From: Phytophthora sp. 'mugwort'
Lineage: Eukaryota; Oomycota; Peronosporomycetes; Peronosporales; Peronosporaceae
Direction: 5' to 3'
Length of the DNA stretch: 64,000 bases
Assembly (NCBI GenBank): GCA_033558025.1
Contig: JAUCEF010000008.1
Location: 186,001 to 250,000, forward strand
Under the pieces are notes generated by a model. It made no database searches. It saw only the letters and a program-made list of their open reading frames with translations, and had not been told where the DNA came from. Positions within the stretch are counted from its first letter, which is position 1, and each line of letters opens with the position of its first letter. Positions 11,787 to 22,474 of this stretch are shown here, piece after piece. The translations under genes were made by a program, and so were the position numbers.

Positions 11787-14700
11787 GTATTATGGCACAT
11801 CGAAGCAAGCGTAGCTTAGCCACCGCCCTTGTCGAGTCGACTAAAACAACTACAACGCTTCGGCCGAGAGAACAAGTTACTAGCTAACGAAAGGAGGGGG
11901 CCAAGATCGACAACTCGACGTTTTTTAAGGCGGTCTGGAAGGAGCTTCGTGACAAGGGTTGGTATCCCAAACTACCACCCCGAGGCGCGAGTGACTCATT
12001 TTATCGATATATTCGTCCAGGCGCTAGCCTAAAAGATCAAGAAGATGTTGATTTCTTTGTCGGAAAACAAGCGCTTCTGTCCTTCTACCTGCGGGAAATT
12101 GATGCTAAGTCTCATGAAGGTAAAGCACGGTTTCGACTTGTCAAGAAGTAGTTTCGAGTCTTACTAACAATGCTTGACCCACCACGCATGGCGCAAGGCC
12201 TAGCAAATGAAACTCCATCGGTGCACACACAGGAAGCGGATTTGCCTATTGCAGTTTCTGAAATGCACGGATCGGGGGCTCCTGGAGGTTATCAACCTGA
12301 GAATATCAATCTCAGCGCCGAGGACGAGAAGAGCGAAGATTCGTCTTCAGCTCCATCGATCGTTCGTGTTAAAGGAAAGAAGAACTCTCGTCAAGCCGCT
12401 TTAACGACTGCACAAACCGTAGTTGACCACAACGAAGTGGTTTCAGATCACGACAACATCGTATTCGCCAATTGTGCTAGTGGCGGCGACAGTCCGCAAG
12501 TAGGTGTGGTACAAAATGCTGCTCTGGTAAATGACGCTGACACGAGGAAGGGAGCACAATTTGTATGCGTCGTAGCGTTGGAATCAGCACTGAGGTTTCA
12601 GGCGATGCAGGTCATTATGGTAGATGCTGTTATTTCTAGGTTAAAGATGTGTAGCGTAACTCCAATATGCTTGGCTGAATATGATAGGGTGCGAACACCG
12701 TATACAAGGCGTAGGTATTGTTGGGAATGAATATCATCGGCTGCCGATGCTCGACGGGAGGGTTATCACGAATTTTGAAGCGCTAAATGTTGAGGTGACG
12801 TCGCGACATGCATTCAAGCACTCGATTATGGACACAGAAGTAGACACTGAAGGCCCAAGCAGCACACAAGGTAAGGGTAAAGTTATTTTGCCGGTCAGGA
12901 CGCGCATCTCATGATGTGGCTTTGCCTTCGGCATGTGTTTCATTATAGCTGATTTACCTAATTCATACGAGGAAAATGCCGCCACAGTCCCCGGCACCTC
13001 GCGCGGATCGTAGTTCTGGAGCATTTGTGCCGTCTCTTTACGTCAACACGCTTGTAGCTTTTTTCTCCATGACGCGAAATGTGGATGAAAGCTAAGATTT
13101 ACAAGAGAGCTGGTCCAGCGTATATTGTCGTTCGGATCTGCGCCACCTTGAAACAGGAGCAAGAAGAAACAGCAGCAAAACAATATGGCGTCGAATCAGT
13201 AAACACGTCTGCTTTTCCAAGTTCACTGGATTGATTCACAGTTCCAATCTGAGCAGGAGGATATCTCGCTTAGTTTCATTCAAAAAGGGCACGCAAATTA
13301 CAACCTTCTAATGGCAAGTCCGAACACTCCATACTGGCAAGCGCTATGTGAAGCCTGATGGTAATGCAATGTCAATTGAAGACAGTATTGATGACCTCCA
13401 GGTAGCACCCATTCCCTATTATCCTAAGCAGTGGCTTCCCACAAGCTTGGAGGAGGTCGAAGCTATCAAGAGCATGCGTTTTGACCCCATCGCGTCCATA
13501 CGCCAACCAGAGAATTTATTTCAGCGCGCAGATGGATGACGGATACCCAGAATTCGTGACGAGTATCGATTCATCTTCATCTTTGAGCACTCAGCATCTG
13601 CCAGTTTCTTTGCGTATCTGCCACTATATTTTTGGCAGCATGTTTGCATCAGACCAACGCGTATGCAATGGTAAACGATTTGCCTATCGGCGAGCCATTT
13701 GTCCTGAGGGATATCATGACATTTTTGGGCGTCTTATTTTATATGGAGATCACAATGAAATGAGAATATGCGAATTATTGGGGCGAGAAGCAGAAGAGGA
13801 CATATTTGGTATTTCGGGTCTCGATCTGGAGAAAATCATTCCGCTAAGGAGATTCAAGCTTCTCCGGCAAGCATTTCCCTTTTGAGGTGAGGTGTCTATA
13901 CCGAATATTCAGCGCGATCCTGATGCCAGAATTTGCACGCTTTTGAATGTGTTAAAGGTGACTGGAGGCAAATATATTGATCTCGGTCGTGATGTGGCAC
14001 TTGAAGAAGCAAGCATTGCTTGTCGATCTCGCTTTGGTCGACATCTTATTGTCTGCAATCTTCGCAAGCCAGGTGGTAAATACCACTTCATGCTATACAT
14101 GATGTGCTACAACCTGGATTGCTGTTAACTATTGACTTCACTGTGAAAGTGTGTTGGAGGATCGCTTGCAAGGTGTGACCGATAGATCAGAAGCTGAACA
14201 CTGGAAAGTGAGCTGTCCGATGGCGCAGCGATTCGTCAGATTGTGCTGGAGGTTGTCCGACCGATAGATACGGCGAAGAGGATTGTCAACACTGACAATT
14301 TCTACATGTCGGTGCAGCTTCTTCAGGCAATGAAGATTAAGGGTTTGTATGGACGAGGAGCAGTTCGTGGAGAACAAGCACTTCCAACACATGTTCTATT
14401 GGAAAAGAATTCAAGCACCAGGGACGAGTACCGTCAAGGTGTGTCTTCGGATCACCAAATGCTAGCAACATCTTGGTGTGACGGAAGTATTGTCAGTATT
14501 GTATCTAACGCTGATGGATCGGAAGCAGCCACCGTTAGTCGTCTAGTCTCCCGTGAGCACCAAACATTTGAGACGCCGAAGTGTGTGAAGAATTACAACC
14601 CACATATGCATGGGGTCGATCGGCTGGATCAACATCGGGCGTGATTTTCAATTGCAGACGGGCATTCATTTCAAAAGTGGCACAAGAAATTAGCGATGGC

Positions 14701-15230
14701 TCTCATCAATGTCGCTCGATGCAATGCTTATCTGACTCGAAGAATGGTTTACACACCTGAACATAATCGCGATCCTCACCGCCGTTTTATGATAGATCTG
14801 ATAACTGAGCTTATCTCCGGCAAATGGGCTGATGCACCAAGCGAGGTCCAAATTTTGAACTCGAATGCCGATTCTGTCCAAATGTTCACGGCCACCGGCT
14901 CCAATATGTGGTGAGCTCGCCGTTTGAAAGTCCTAAGAAGTCGTATACAGCTGTTGCATCGAAGCAGTTCTTCAGCGACAAGAATCGCAAGCGACGACAG
15001 TGCCTTGTTTGTAGGTGGGAAGACCGGCATCCAACCGAAGTGACGGGCTATTGCGTAATTTATGGGTATGCCTGCGCTAAGGCTATTTTGACTCAGTGCC
15101 AGCACAGTACATGTGCCCTCGAGCTACGTGGACTTGCTGGATGAAGTTCCACAAATTGTATTTCCAGAAGCAATTATTCTCTTTCAAAGGGCGGTTGCGG
15201 AAGACGTCTCAGCTTTACAAGCTCAAGCAT
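11787..15230 (+). pseudogene. piggyBac-type transposase with many frame breaks (piggyBac B)
   Basis: Plus-strand transposase remnant. At 11903-12151 one frame carries a small N-terminal domain beginning STFFKAVWKELRDKGWYP and containing DSFYRYIRPGASLKD, the module found at the start of oomycete piggyBac proteins. An acidic linker follows (12170-12730). The DDE_Tnp_1_7 region runs about 13640-14880, with RDIMTFLGVLFYMEI, VALEEASIACRSRFGRHLIV (first acidic catalytic residue region), RIVNTDNFYMSVQLLQ (second) and YNPHMHGVDRLDQHRA (third). The C-terminal Cys-rich ribbon RRQCLVCRWEDRHP lies near 15000. At least eight frame changes or stops make it inactive. It fits inside the element bounded by the 11091 and 17267 ends. 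Confidence 0.85.
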
Positions 15231-15774
15231 AGCTTACGGCATTCATCACAAGCAACTAGTGATGAAGCTAGATCAGTCGTGAGGCAAGTTGTCCTTTAGA
15301 TCGAGGTGTACTGCAGACCGATTTGATATATAGTCAGTTGTTCATTTGTCAAGGTACTTTAAATCGACGAACTGTGTTCTTGACCTTCATGATGGCAACA
15401 GCTAGTCGTGCTTCTTGTCGTAGACCAATAGATCTTTGTGGCTCTTTATCCCTCCATAGGATCTGACTTCTTAATTCATGTCTACAGAACAACAGTACTT
15501 GACATCAATGCATCAGCTCGGAGCGCTGATACAGGTGTCGCCTTGGCGGTAGACGACGACTACATATCGACAGAAGCTAATAGCCGACAACAAGATTCAA
15601 CAAGCTTGCACATGCCTGAACCGTGCAAATGACTTGATCAAACTATGCATATTTTTACTTGTGATTGTAACCATTCTAGCATCTGCTAGTGTGAACTGTA
15701 CAAGGTCCAAACTTCACTAATGTACGAGCCACAGACGCACTCGAAGACCATCGATCTCCCAAATGCTTCCGAAG

Positions 15775-16620
15775 TTCTCCGACGAAGCTGACAACCTGAT
15801 TGTTCAGTTCGCGTAAAAGTTTGCGCGGCGAAACCGACGGGTTGTGTGGTTCGATATCGCGTGCGAGCTCCGGAGGTATCGTATTACAACAAAGACAACC
15901 AAGAAACTGGACATGCGACTTCGGACCCTCAAGCGCGCTCATGGTGTCGATTCAGCACGTTATCCTCCGTGCGTCTTTGGCGGTTCAAGATGTCGCGTCA
16001 TCTGTCCTGAACGCTCAGGATCTACGCTGCCAAGTGAAAACGTGTTAGACTTTCAGGCAGCGTCACTTCTTCTTCAGTCCGTTTTCGTCTCGGTAACCAA
16101 GGCTGATGTTCGTCAGAAGGCAGGCGTAATGCATGATAGTGCTGGGGAGCTTCTCCCGCAGGCAGTGGCTTGCATTTTGGAGGTCATTAACCCTGTTGAA
16201 GTTAGCGACATACTTCTTGATATTGGCTGTGGGAGGCAACACTGTTGCGCAGGTCGCACTTCAGACTCCAGCACACCGCTGTGTGGGCATCGAAATCCGG
16301 CCGGACTTGTTCGACTGAGCTGCGAATTTATCAGCAGATATTCAAACATGCAGCCATTGCTCAAGAAAGTATTGCTCAGGAACGGCGACGCAAAAAGTGT
16401 GGTCTTTCGGCGCAGCCACCATTCTACCATGCGTCGATCGTGTATCTGAACAGCTTTCTCTTCGTTGACGACGTCAAACTATTCGTGTTGAGCGAGCTGT
16501 GCTTGGGCTTCCACGTGCTCGATTTATTGTCTCGACTGAAGCATATTGCCCAATACATCGCCCTTCTTGCCGGAGTAACTTTTGCGCCAAATGGCTGCTA
16601 CATGTTAGTGTTACGTGGGG
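15775..16620 (+). pseudogene. SANT/Myb-like plus DOT1-like methyltransferase, degenerate
   Basis: Frame 1 (15775 on) has FSDEADNLIVQFA, one stop, then a basic helical segment ending KLDMRLRTLKRAHG, which resembles a SANT/Myb-like DNA-binding domain. Next come MHDSAGELLPQAV (from 16130) and ILLDIGCG, a class I methyltransferase motif I. After a frameshift follow NTVAQVALQ and CVGIEIRPDL, and after another ASIVYLNSFLFVD. The order DIGxG, VAQ, VGIE, then N-x-F is that of DOT1-type histone H3K79 methyltransferases. It lies between the piggyBac B transposase and its right end, on the same strand. The frameshifts show it is dead. Whether it is cargo or a nested insertion cannot be told here. Confidence 0.6.
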
Positions 16621-16716
16621 CGGCTAGTCGGACAACCAAACCAATTAGCATCTACATTTATAAGCGCATTTACAAATAAAGTCATGGCTCTTTCAAGCAG
16701 AAAACGATTTGGTGTG

Positions 16717-17052
16717 GTAGCCCAACAGAGAGCGATCCCGCGCAAGCCGCATCCTTGCTCGGCGCTTTCATGGCCTGCTCCTCTTCCTACACAAACAAAG
16801 TCACACAACAGCAGAAACATCAGCACGGACACACCACAGCCAGCATTCAGATGCGCAGGCTTACCAGTCTGCCGGATGGTCCCCCGGTAGCCCGACAGAG
16901 AGCGATTCCGCGCAAGCCGCGGCCTCGCACGGCTCCTTCATGGCCCGCTGCTCCTCCTACACATAACAGTTACGCAACAGCAGCAACATTAGCACGATCA
17001 CACCACGGTCAGCATTCAGATGCGCAGGCTTACCAGTCTGTTGGATGGCCGC
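16717..17052 (+). repeat. two-copy 170-bp tandem duplication
   Basis: A unit starting GTAGCCC-ACAGAGAGCGAT occurs at 16717 and again at 16887. Both copies contain CATCAGCAC-like and CAGCATTCAGATGCGCAGGCTTACCAGTCTG segments. Copies differ by scattered substitutions. It lies inside piggyBac B near its right end. Confidence 0.85.
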
Positions 17053-17181
17053 GCGCAGTTTTCACTGAAATTAGCGAGGGGGAAAATTCTTTGGCGGGAA
17101 TTATTGGAACATTTGCGTTTGCTTTTTGGACTGGCCAGACGAGTATATTTAAGGTTTCGGATTGGCAGAGAAAATGAAATG

Positions 17182-17267
17182 GGGCAGAATGCCTCCTTTT
17201 AGCGTCAGCTTTATAGTTGAACGCTTTGTCCACCGGGGGCATTTTGCCCCCGGTGTTCGCGAAAGGG
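17182..17267 (+). repeat. piggyBac B right end: TIR and internal palindrome copy
   Basis: GGGGGCATTTTGCCCCC at about 17235-17251 lies just inside the terminal TTCGCGAAAGGG. A weaker copy, GGGGCAGAATGCCTCC, starts at 17182. TTAA follows directly at 17268. Confidence 0.7.
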
Positions 17268-17274
17268 TTAACTG

Positions 17275-17485
17275 TCCTGATAGTGAGGTGCGTGAATATA
17301 TCTTGCTCCCCGCTCATTTATTTGGTAATAACATCCATTTACGCTGTTGTGTTCGCCGCAATTTCATTTGCGATTGTAAAGCCTTCTCTACCGGGTGGCG
17401 CTGCTGGCACGTGCTTGTTACTATCGAATTGGAAGACAATCTCAACATCCAGTGCCTACTAGTATATCTATCCGTGAGATGCTAG
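17275..17485 (+). pseudogene. SWIM zinc-finger fragment of a MULE-type transposase
   Basis: The frame ending at 17485 contains FICDCKAFSTGWRCWHVL, a C-x-C...C-x-H SWIM zinc finger, followed by a helix NLNIQCLLVYL. This is the usual C-terminal end of Mutator-like (MULE) transposases. Only about 70 codons remain. The fragment starts immediately outside the right end of piggyBac B, so that element may have inserted in or beside a MULE. Confidence 0.55.
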
Positions 17486-17544
17486 GGAGCAACGAGAGCT
17501 GAGAAACTGAGCCGAGAAAGGCGGCGTTCAATTTTTTCCGCGCC

Positions 17545-17910
17545 ATGACGAGCTACGTGGTCCACGTCGTGGAGGACTCGTTCCTCGGCTCTTCCATGAG
17601 GCTCGAGACCTTGCGCACGGCCGCCAAACTCAGCGAGCCGAACAAAGTGTCCGCCACGCAGATCGAGACGGGCGTGGACGGCCATGGGGATGGCCACGTG
17701 GCACAACATAGTGAGTGACATGTCCCGCAAAGGCTTGTTGGGCGTCCAGAAACACCGCCTGACCATCGCCATCGAGCTGCTATCACACCCGCGCATCGTT
17801 ATCCACTGGCGGCTTGGACTGGAGCGCCGATCAAAATGTCATGTTCGCTGGGAAGCTCTGCGCCGAGGGCCCAAACTCGACAACTGTCGTTTCGTGAGCT
17901 GCTCGTGAGT
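17545..17910 (+). pseudogene. ABCG transporter nucleotide-binding domain fragment
   Basis: The plus-strand pieces resemble the ATPase domain of ABCG (White-type) half transporters: YVVHVVEDSFLGSSMRLETL followed by AAKLSEPNKVSATQIE, then after a shift RKGLLGVQKHRLTIAIELLS. The last block is the ABC signature region, normally LSGGQ-K-RRL; here the LSGGQ is degraded to LLGVQ. The following Walker B and D-loop region is garbled. The Walker A half is missing. It is a gene fragment, not a functional transporter. Confidence 0.6.
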
Positions 17911-18109
17911 GAGGACTCTGATTTCCAACAAGCCTTGTTGCCGCCACCTGCATGGGGGTATGCCGAAAAGGCTTAGCCGCAAGGATAGTAGATATCTCGC
18001 TGCATAAAATCTCCATTGATTGATACGAACTACCGCACTCCGTACACGACATGCCATTCAGCATTTTGAGAATGCTCTCCATCTTGGCCGCCAGCTTGTT
18101 GCGGTTGCC

Positions 18110-18303
18110 ACTCTGCAAGTAGCTTGGTCACGTACAGAGTGAGCTCGTCGAAGTCCGTGATAAAGAGGCTGAAGATGTACTCGGCCGGGTTCATGTACGT
18201 GGGGTAGGCGTGTCCCGCGGAAGCGATCGTGGGCCACAGTAACCGGTATGCCCGCTGAAAGCACAACCATTAGAATTACCAGCTGCAACGGCGGATCGTG
18301 CAC
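18110..18303 (-). pseudogene. inverted ABCG transporter fragment
   Basis: The minus-strand frame gives SAGHAYPTYMNPAEYIFSL followed by ITDFDELTLYVTKLLAEW. This matches the linker after the ATPase domain of ABCG transporters, where a G-x-x-CP-x-y-NPAE/D-y block is conserved. It should follow the ATPase fragment at 17545-17910 but lies in the opposite orientation, so the locus has been rearranged. Confidence 0.5.
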
Positions 18304-18546
18304 ACGACGTTGGTAATGCTTCTGACTAAATACTCTGCTCGATGAGCTTAAATTCTGACGGGTCTCTGCGAGTGCTGTTTATTGCGTGGCCCGCTTTGTG
18401 AGGTCCATTTTGGCGGCGGCGCGGTCGGCCATCTCGCAGAGGAACAGGCTCCAAGATTCTAACTGTTGTCGTCGTTGGAGCTGAGGGAAGCCACTAATGC
18501 TGTTCGAAGTGGCTAGACTCAAGCTTCATTATTCCATCAGAGTCGA

Positions 18547-19800
18547 TAATCCCATGAGCTTATGAAGGCAGGACGCCCGTGAATACGACGAGTGGTACCA
18601 ATGCATTCACCTTTCTAGATGCCATGTATGATATAACCCGCAACTCGTGTGTCTTGTTAATTGCCCAGACACTGATAATTTTCACTACCACGGAGTATCT
18701 GTCGTCACATCTAACAAACGTGGGGATATTGCAAGTATTGTTGGCAGCATGGTAACGGTTCCGCAAAGCTAACGACATCCACCTAGGCATGAGTGGTTGG
18801 AAGACTTTGAGCAAGTCCCCTTGAGAGTTATCGAGCCAGGACTTCATCGTAGCGCGGTATCCTCACTATAGACGTGTTACGGCAGCCGTAGTGGCTGTGT
18901 GGGGCAATCCAGCGTCTTACCATTCGTTGCTCGTGAGCCCGTCATTGTTCCGTACTTACTGTTCATATTGTGAAGTATTGCGCTGCGTTCGTAGAACTCG
19001 GCCTCGGTGGCTGAGTCCACGATTTCGTCGAATCTAACCATGCAAATGTCGGGCTGAACTGTGGTTTTACTCTTTTTCTGGAAGCAGCTGCATTGCGAAC
19101 AGCTACCTCGCCGATATGCCGTTTTGCTTGCGCAAGAACTTGCGGCGAATGTGCCAGTGGCAGACTACCATAGCTGCTGTAGGAAACGCGGTCTTGGTGG
19201 CATTAGTGCATACTAAATCACGATCAGTCAAGTTGACACGAGGCTCCGACACCGGGCTTTCCGCCATGAACTTTTTCAGCTGCACGAACGCCTAGATGAA
19301 ATCAGGCTCGGCTTCACCAGGAAGCCAAATATGCGCAAACAGGTAGACCGTGTTCATGCCTGTCAACAAGACAGCATTTAGCAAATACATGCGATAATGG
19401 TTTGTCTTGTAGGCGCAAACCAATACAAAAAGATTCATGAAATCTCGGGCCAGTATGATCATCTCGGGTGACCCCAGAGCAAATACCGCAGTCAGTTTGT
19501 ATCGGGGACGACCTCGTAGCAGTAGTAGAATCCTTGTCCTTTTGAAGTTCGATTACCACCTCGTTGCTAGTCCTCGTTGCAAGCAACTTGCTGCATTCAG
19601 AGATCCTGACATTAGCGATATCTTTCTGGATACCTAGCGAGCCCTCGTCACGAAGCAGCATTGTTGCACAATTTTGTGATGTGGAGACCCCAGCCATGAT
19701 TTGCACAGAGACAAGGTCGACCGTTGTAGTTGCTGCGGACGGCTGCAGATTTCTCGCCGCGCGCTGGCGATGAGCAACGTGTACTCGCACGTTCAATGAC
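18547..19800 (-). pseudogene. MULE (Mutator-like) transposase, degenerate
   Basis: Minus-strand Mutator-like transposase. YKTNHYRMYLLNAVLLTGMN around 19430-19360 is the block after the first catalytic Asp (D/C-x-TYKTN type). PRVNLTDRDLVCTNATKTAF around 19240-19190 carries the second Asp, followed by AAMVVCHWHIRRKFLRK. SWLDNSQGDLLKVFQPLM near 18830 is the region after the TNN-x-E block. Upstream decayed coding reaches about 19800. Stops and frameshifts are frequent. No terminal inverted repeat was found. Confidence 0.75.
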
Positions 19801-20370
19801 TGGGATGGTTGTGCTGCTAGCTACCGTCTTGAATATGAACGATGTTCCAAGGCCCCGTCGGTTTTAAACCATCTACAGCAACAATACGGATCCGCATGTT
19901 GCAGCCTATCCGTTTTGAACGACGTACTGGCGTTGAAGGTCAGAGTCTATTTTTTCTCGTATTCATGGGTATTTCAGCTAGAACAGTCTGTACTGAATAT
20001 GGCCCTTATCGTTTCTCCCTACAAGCTGTCTCGATACGTTGTACTTGTGAGCCTTCATCCTCAGCTTCTTGCTCATACGGTACTCTAGCGGCGGTGGTGC
20101 TTCGAGGATAAGCATGCTAGCTGCAGGGCTGCCACTACGCAACATTTTGGAGTCCAAAGAAGTGAAAAAAGCGACGCCTCTCAAATAATGAAGAGAGTAA
20201 CTGCTGCGCCCAACTGAAAAAGGAGGGCGTGAAAGTCGCATAAAACGACCATCGGAGGAGAGCAGTTGCGAGCGCGCGTAGCCACAGAAAACCTTCAATA
20301 CAAAACGTAAGGTTAAACTAAAAATGTAACGCGGCGAGTTGGGCACAGCAACGCATGCCAATAATGAATA

Positions 20371-20396
20371 CCCCCCCCCCCACACACACACACCCC
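20371..20396. repeat. C11 run followed by (CA)n
   Basis: A poly-C run passes directly into a short CA microsatellite, with the same architecture as the tract at 7948-7971. Confidence 0.85.
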
Positions 20397-20847
20397 ACTA
20401 CCAGCCTCCACGTCTTATCGGACTGCTACTGAAATGCCGTATGCTTCGGCAGAGTCTACGTAACGTTGCACAGTTATTGACATATTCCGGACCGGAATCC
20501 GGAAACCTCCAATAGAACCAGACTAGATAGACAAAAAAATACTTCTTCCAATCAATGGCAACTTATCCATTCCGGACGGTGGTGAAAAGGGCCAAGTCGG
20601 ACTTCTTCAAATATGTGAATCCACTCCCGACCACTCGCCATCTCCTTCGGCGTTCTCCGGTGGCGACAGCGGGACGGACCGACGGCGGCAGCGGCACGAA
20701 ACGGTGAGGAGCGATGCCACGACGGGCAGCGGTGACAGGAAGGACGGCGGCGGCTGATAGTCGATGTGATGGCGGGCAGCGGTGGTAGGGCGGGCGGCGG
20801 AGACGACGCAGCAGAATAGACGGCAGGTACGTGATACCCGAGACAAC

Positions 20848-20917
20848 GCTGGTGTAGGTCAGTGGAAGAGCTGGAAGCTCTGATTCCAGGTCGCCGGTTC
20901 AATCCCGGCCACCAGCA
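20848..20917 (+). tRNA. tRNA-like sequence (tRNA pseudogene or SINE head)
   Basis: A 70-nt cloverleaf can be drawn. The acceptor stem GCTGGTG pairs perfectly with CACCAGC. The T arm is GCCGG-TTCAATC-CCGGC, a good B box. The D region TAGGTCAGTGGAAGAGC is a good A box but has one mismatch in the stem. The anticodon stem TGGAA/TTCCA closes a GCTCTGA loop, which would give anticodon TCT (Arg), but position 33 is C instead of the near-invariant T. The odd loop and short D loop suggest a pseudogene or a tRNA-derived SINE head. Confidence 0.5.
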
Positions 20918-20990
20918 TCATTGTTATGATAACTTGTGTGTATATGATTATGTATGTGGTGCTATGAATATAATATGAAGGGGATTCCTA

Positions 20991-22474
20991 CTAAGAGTCC
21001 GATACTGTCCAGAGGTGTGACGCGGGCGTGCACGAGTCGACAGCTGAGGCACTTGCTTTCAGAGCGCTGAAGTGCGCTGCAGAGCGGTACGCCTCAGGGT
21101 CTAATACCTGCACCAAGCGCCAGTGCTTCCGCAGCAATGCTGCCTTTCGTGTGACCTTCTTGTGGTTGAAGGAATGGAGCCGCTCATTCGCCATCCGGTC
21201 CATCTTCTCGGCAAGCCCCTAATCAAGTGCTTACAGGCCATGTGCGCGGTGGCATCGTTTCGTGGAGGCTCAACAGGTATTTCGAACGGCGCCTGGTACA
21301 GTACCATGAGTACACCCCCAGCAACTGCTGCATTGGCGCGTTTGTTCTGTTTTTTTCTAAGCGTTTGCCAGATATGAATTGCGTACCAATTCAGGTGGCA
21401 TCCTGCCAGCGCGGAAGACGTTACAAGCGTCGGGGCCACGGCCAACTCGGCTGCAGGTAATCGGTCAAGGCCCCCTTCCTGTTGCTCCGTACTCGGAGTG
21501 GACGTGCGCAGATGAACTCGCACATCTCCGAGGCATTTAAGCCGCTCATTGATGCTGCCCCACTGACTAAATATGTTCTCTAGAGTTGATGATAGCAGCG
21601 TATCCCGTTTTGCTATCACATTGCTGACCTGTGCGCGTATGGCCTGTCAGTAAGCTCTTAGATGTGGCCTCCATTCGCAGCAAGTTGCTGTGAAGATACC
21701 AGCCCCAAGGCGATCATTAGAGGTAGCGATTCCGTGCTCCAGAGCGTACAAATAGCGCGACACAAAGACCGGAGTTGTGCTCGCGCTGGCTGTCGTGGCA
21801 AGGCCGGTTTCCAGATGCATCAGCAGTGAGGCCTCGGTGGCGTCAACAACATGCAGAGAAACATAGAGGCGAGCGTCCTGAATCCCAGCACGTGCCGATA
21901 GAGCTCGTCACGTAGGGTGACGAGTTGGCCATACTCCATCACGGACAGTCGCTATTGTAGGTCAGCGACTGTTGGTGTTGCAACGGGTAGGTCTGGTGCT
22001 GAATGTCCTGTTACACTTTGGCTACACGCTGATCCTCTTTTGGCGTTGTCCCTATGTAGGCGAACCCCTTCATTAACAACTCCAACAACCATTTCCCGCG
22101 AGTTGATATCCACTGGATAACCAGCTTCGGCGGCGCGTTAGCGTACGCGACGGCTCCTCGCCGTAACGAGAGGTTAATCATGCCAGGCGTCACGTTGCGG
22201 CTTACCGCCATCCGAAGCTCGGGCTTTGTTGCTCTTTTTCGTTTGAATAAAATCGAGAAAGTTGTAAGAAGTGAGTACATGTTCTGAGTGGGCAGGCTAG
22301 CTGTTTTGCTATGAGCTCTTTGCCCAACAGTTCCCTGCGGGGTGTCAAGGCCCCGCGAAGCTCTTCATCATGACTGTCCGCTTCGCAGCCAATATTGCAA
22401 TGGCACTTGATTAAGCGGCGCACTCTATATTTGCTTTGCTTCTGGCCTGCTCTATAAGCAGACAACCGCTTCAA
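20991..22474 (-). pseudogene. unrecognised degenerate coding locus
   Basis: A run of minus-strand frames reads as one protein if shifts are allowed. A basic start lies near 22474. Segments near 21940-21620 contain TLRDELYRHVLGFRTLASMF and LYALEHGIATSNDRLGAGIF. A 172-codon frame (21101-21619) starts MIAKRDTLLSSTLENIFSQW and contains WGSINERLKCLGDVRV. A tail (20991-21203) reads RKAALLRKHWRLVQVLDPEA. I do not recognise the family. The helical, non-repetitive content and continuity across frame breaks suggest a dead transposon protein rather than chance. Confidence 0.4.

Larger units (their letters stand above)
11091..17267 (+). mobile_element. piggyBac B, near-complete degenerate element
   Basis: Both ends are recognisable. 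The left end starts CCCTTTCGCGAA at 11091 and the right end finishes TTCGCGAAAGGG at 17267. The right end is followed by TTAA (17268-17271), the target site piggyBac duplicates; the left is preceded by CTAA (11087-11090), one change from TTAA. About 30 bp of the two ends match, including an AATGCCCC block. The element is 6177 bp and holds a broken transposase (11787-15230), a SANT/DOT1-like pseudogene (15775-16620) and a 170-bp tandem duplication. This is larger than a typical autonomous piggyBac, consistent with cargo or later insertions. Confidence 0.7.
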
